A stretch of DNA of 64,000 nt from NCBI RefSeq assembly GCF_025449335.1, contig NZ_CP104883.1, positions 2,038,501 through 2,102,500 on the forward strand. The letters run 5' to 3'. Positions 63,039 to 64,000 of the stretch are shown here, in pieces. Both the position numbers and the translations under genes were made by a program. Each line of letters opens with the position of its first letter. Position 1 is the stretch's first letter. The notes under the pieces were generated by a model. The model searched no databases. It was not told the DNA's origin and saw only the letters and a program-made list of their open reading frames with translations. The DNA is from Bartonella sp. HY328 (lineage in GTDB: Bacteria > Pseudomonadota > Alphaproteobacteria > Rhizobiales > Rhizobiaceae).

Positions 63039-63385
63039 TTGCATTCCTTCATTACAACCCCATTTGCATTCTTTTATTGCAATAAGCGACAGAATTTGCA
63101 GCATCTCACATATTTTCAACCACCAAGCCATTGATATTTTTATTAGTTTATTGGTCTTACGTCACAAATAATTGCAGCAATATCGTTTATTTAGCAGTTG
63201 ACTGAGGTGATTTTAGATATTTTAGTGCAAAGATTTTACATAATTTGGGCAAGAAGTCATGAAATAGTCATTGTTGACGTTTTTTCAATGGATTATTTAT
63301 CAAAAGCCAATAAAGTCACTTTGAACATAATACAATAATGATGCTATTGCAAAAAGCACGATATTCACTTGGTATTGAGGACGAC

Positions 63386-64000
63386 ATGAACCAGACAATA
63401 GAAGACAATAATAAACAAGCTACAAGCGAAGCTTCAACCAATGAGGATATTATTGCAAAAGCGGATGCCGTTCATGACGAATTGAAAAAAATTCGCAAGT
63501 CTATTGGCAACGTGATTTTTGGCCAAGAACAAATTGTCGAGCTTGCGCTTACTGCCGTTCTGGCTGGTGGCCATGCTTTGCTTGTTGGTGTCCCCGGCCT
63601 TGCTAAAACGCGTCTTGTTGAAACTTTGGGACGGGTGCTTGGCTTAGATGAAAAGCGCATCCAATTTACTCCCGATCTTATGCCATCGGATATTATCGGT
63701 TCTGAAGTAATGGAAGAAGGCGACGATGGTCGGCGTAATTTTCGCTATATTCAAGGACCAATTTTTGCACAATTGCTAATGGCCGACGAAATCAACCGTG
63801 CTTCACCACGCACCCAATCAGCACTATTGCAAGCCATGCAAGAATATCATGTCACCGTTGCAGGTAGCCGCTATGACTTGCCGCGTCCTTTCCATGTGCT
63901 TGCAACCCAAAACCCACTTGAGCAAGAGGGAACCTATCCACTTCCGGAAGCACAGCTTGACCGCTTTTTAATGCAAATCAATATCCATTATCCGGACCTT
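63386..64000 (+). CDS. MoxR-family AAA+ ATPase (3' end outside the window)
   Basis: 205 codons of the N-terminal part, open to the window end. Walker A GVPGLAKTRLVETL, with the MoxR-specific GVPGLAKT, pore region FTPDLMPSDIIGSEVM, Walker B LLMADEINRASPRTQSALLQ and sensor 1 FHVLATQNPLEQEGTYPLPE. MoxR ATPases act as chaperones with VWA/DUF58 proteins, whose genes usually follow. ATG at 63386 with GAGGA upstream; 254 bases from the divergent NUDIX gene. Confidence 0.92.
   Translation, partial: MNQTIEDNNKQATSEASTNEDIIAKADAVHDELKKIRKSIGNVIFGQEQIVELALTAVLAGGHALLVGVPGLAKTRLVETLGRVLGLDEKRIQFTPDLMPSDIIGSEVMEEGDDGRRNFRYIQGPIFAQLLMADEINRASPRTQSALLQAMQEYHVTVAGSRYDLPRPFHVLATQNPLEQEGTYPLPEAQLDRFLMQINIHYPDL

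Noticed and set aside
1..64000. CRISPR arrays, insertion sequences, prophage or toxin-antitoxin modules
   Set aside because: No regularly spaced repeats, transposase, integrase or paired small toxin genes could be supported in any frame.

Overview
This window reads as an AT-rich chromosomal segment of an alphaproteobacterium of the order Hyphomicrobiales (Rhizobiales), with closest affinity to the Brucellaceae/Bartonellaceae side. The evidence is the conserved blocks rne / amiC-mrcA-prfB, rpsF-rpsR-DUF2232-rplI, glnB-glnA next to the NAD(P)HX repair gene, dnaB-radA-cvpA-purF-SDR, a MucR/Ros regulator, an HmuP-type haem locus with an IsdG-like haem oxygenase, a DUF1344 protein and a Rhizobiales-type intergenic palindromic repeat. 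The species assignment is inference; no rRNA is present. No CRISPR array, insertion sequence, prophage or plasmid origin was found.

Layout. 1-9.2 kb: the 5' end of a probable rlmB, tRNA-Tyr and tRNA-Gly, map, rarD, a small DUF1344 protein, aroC-ribB-xseB, and on the minus strand ccdA-glmU-pip. 9.3-20 kb: an anchored phosphodiester-glycosidase-like protein, then the cell-wall block amiC-mrcA-prfB (RF2 with a programmed +1 frameshift), divergent from rne, which has a long structured leader containing an overlapping upstream ORF. 20-28.6 kb: a giant AsmA/YhdP-like protein, a secreted unknown, glnA and glnB (with a sigma-54-type promoter) and nnr. 28.8-39.4 kb: the ribosomal cluster rpsF-rpsR-DUF2232-rplI, then cfa, then SDR-purF-cvpA-radA-dnaB on the opposite strand; compared with the usual Rhizobiales order this looks like a local inversion with alr missing.

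39.4-51.2 kb is an iron/haem acquisition region: a TonB-dependent siderophore-type receptor paired with an SbmA/BacA/YddA-type ABC protein, a haem oxygenase, the outer-membrane haem receptor, hmuP, hmuS and hmuTUV. Haem would be taken up by the receptor, passed to HmuT, imported by HmuUV, and bound or degraded by HmuS and the IsdG-like enzyme. An IRO-like TGA-N9-TCA site lies in the divergent promoter region. hemF (haem synthesis) follows at 52.4 kb.

51.2-64 kb: a TerC-family membrane protein preceded by a compact three-way-junction RNA leader with a duplicated SD-like segment (the best candidate here for an undescribed regulatory RNA), hemF, trmL, an MsbA-like ABC exporter, msrB, mucR, a repeat element, two tandem paralogous secreted proteins of unknown function, a CoA-pyrophosphatase/cca pair, and the start of a MoxR ATPase cut by the window edge.
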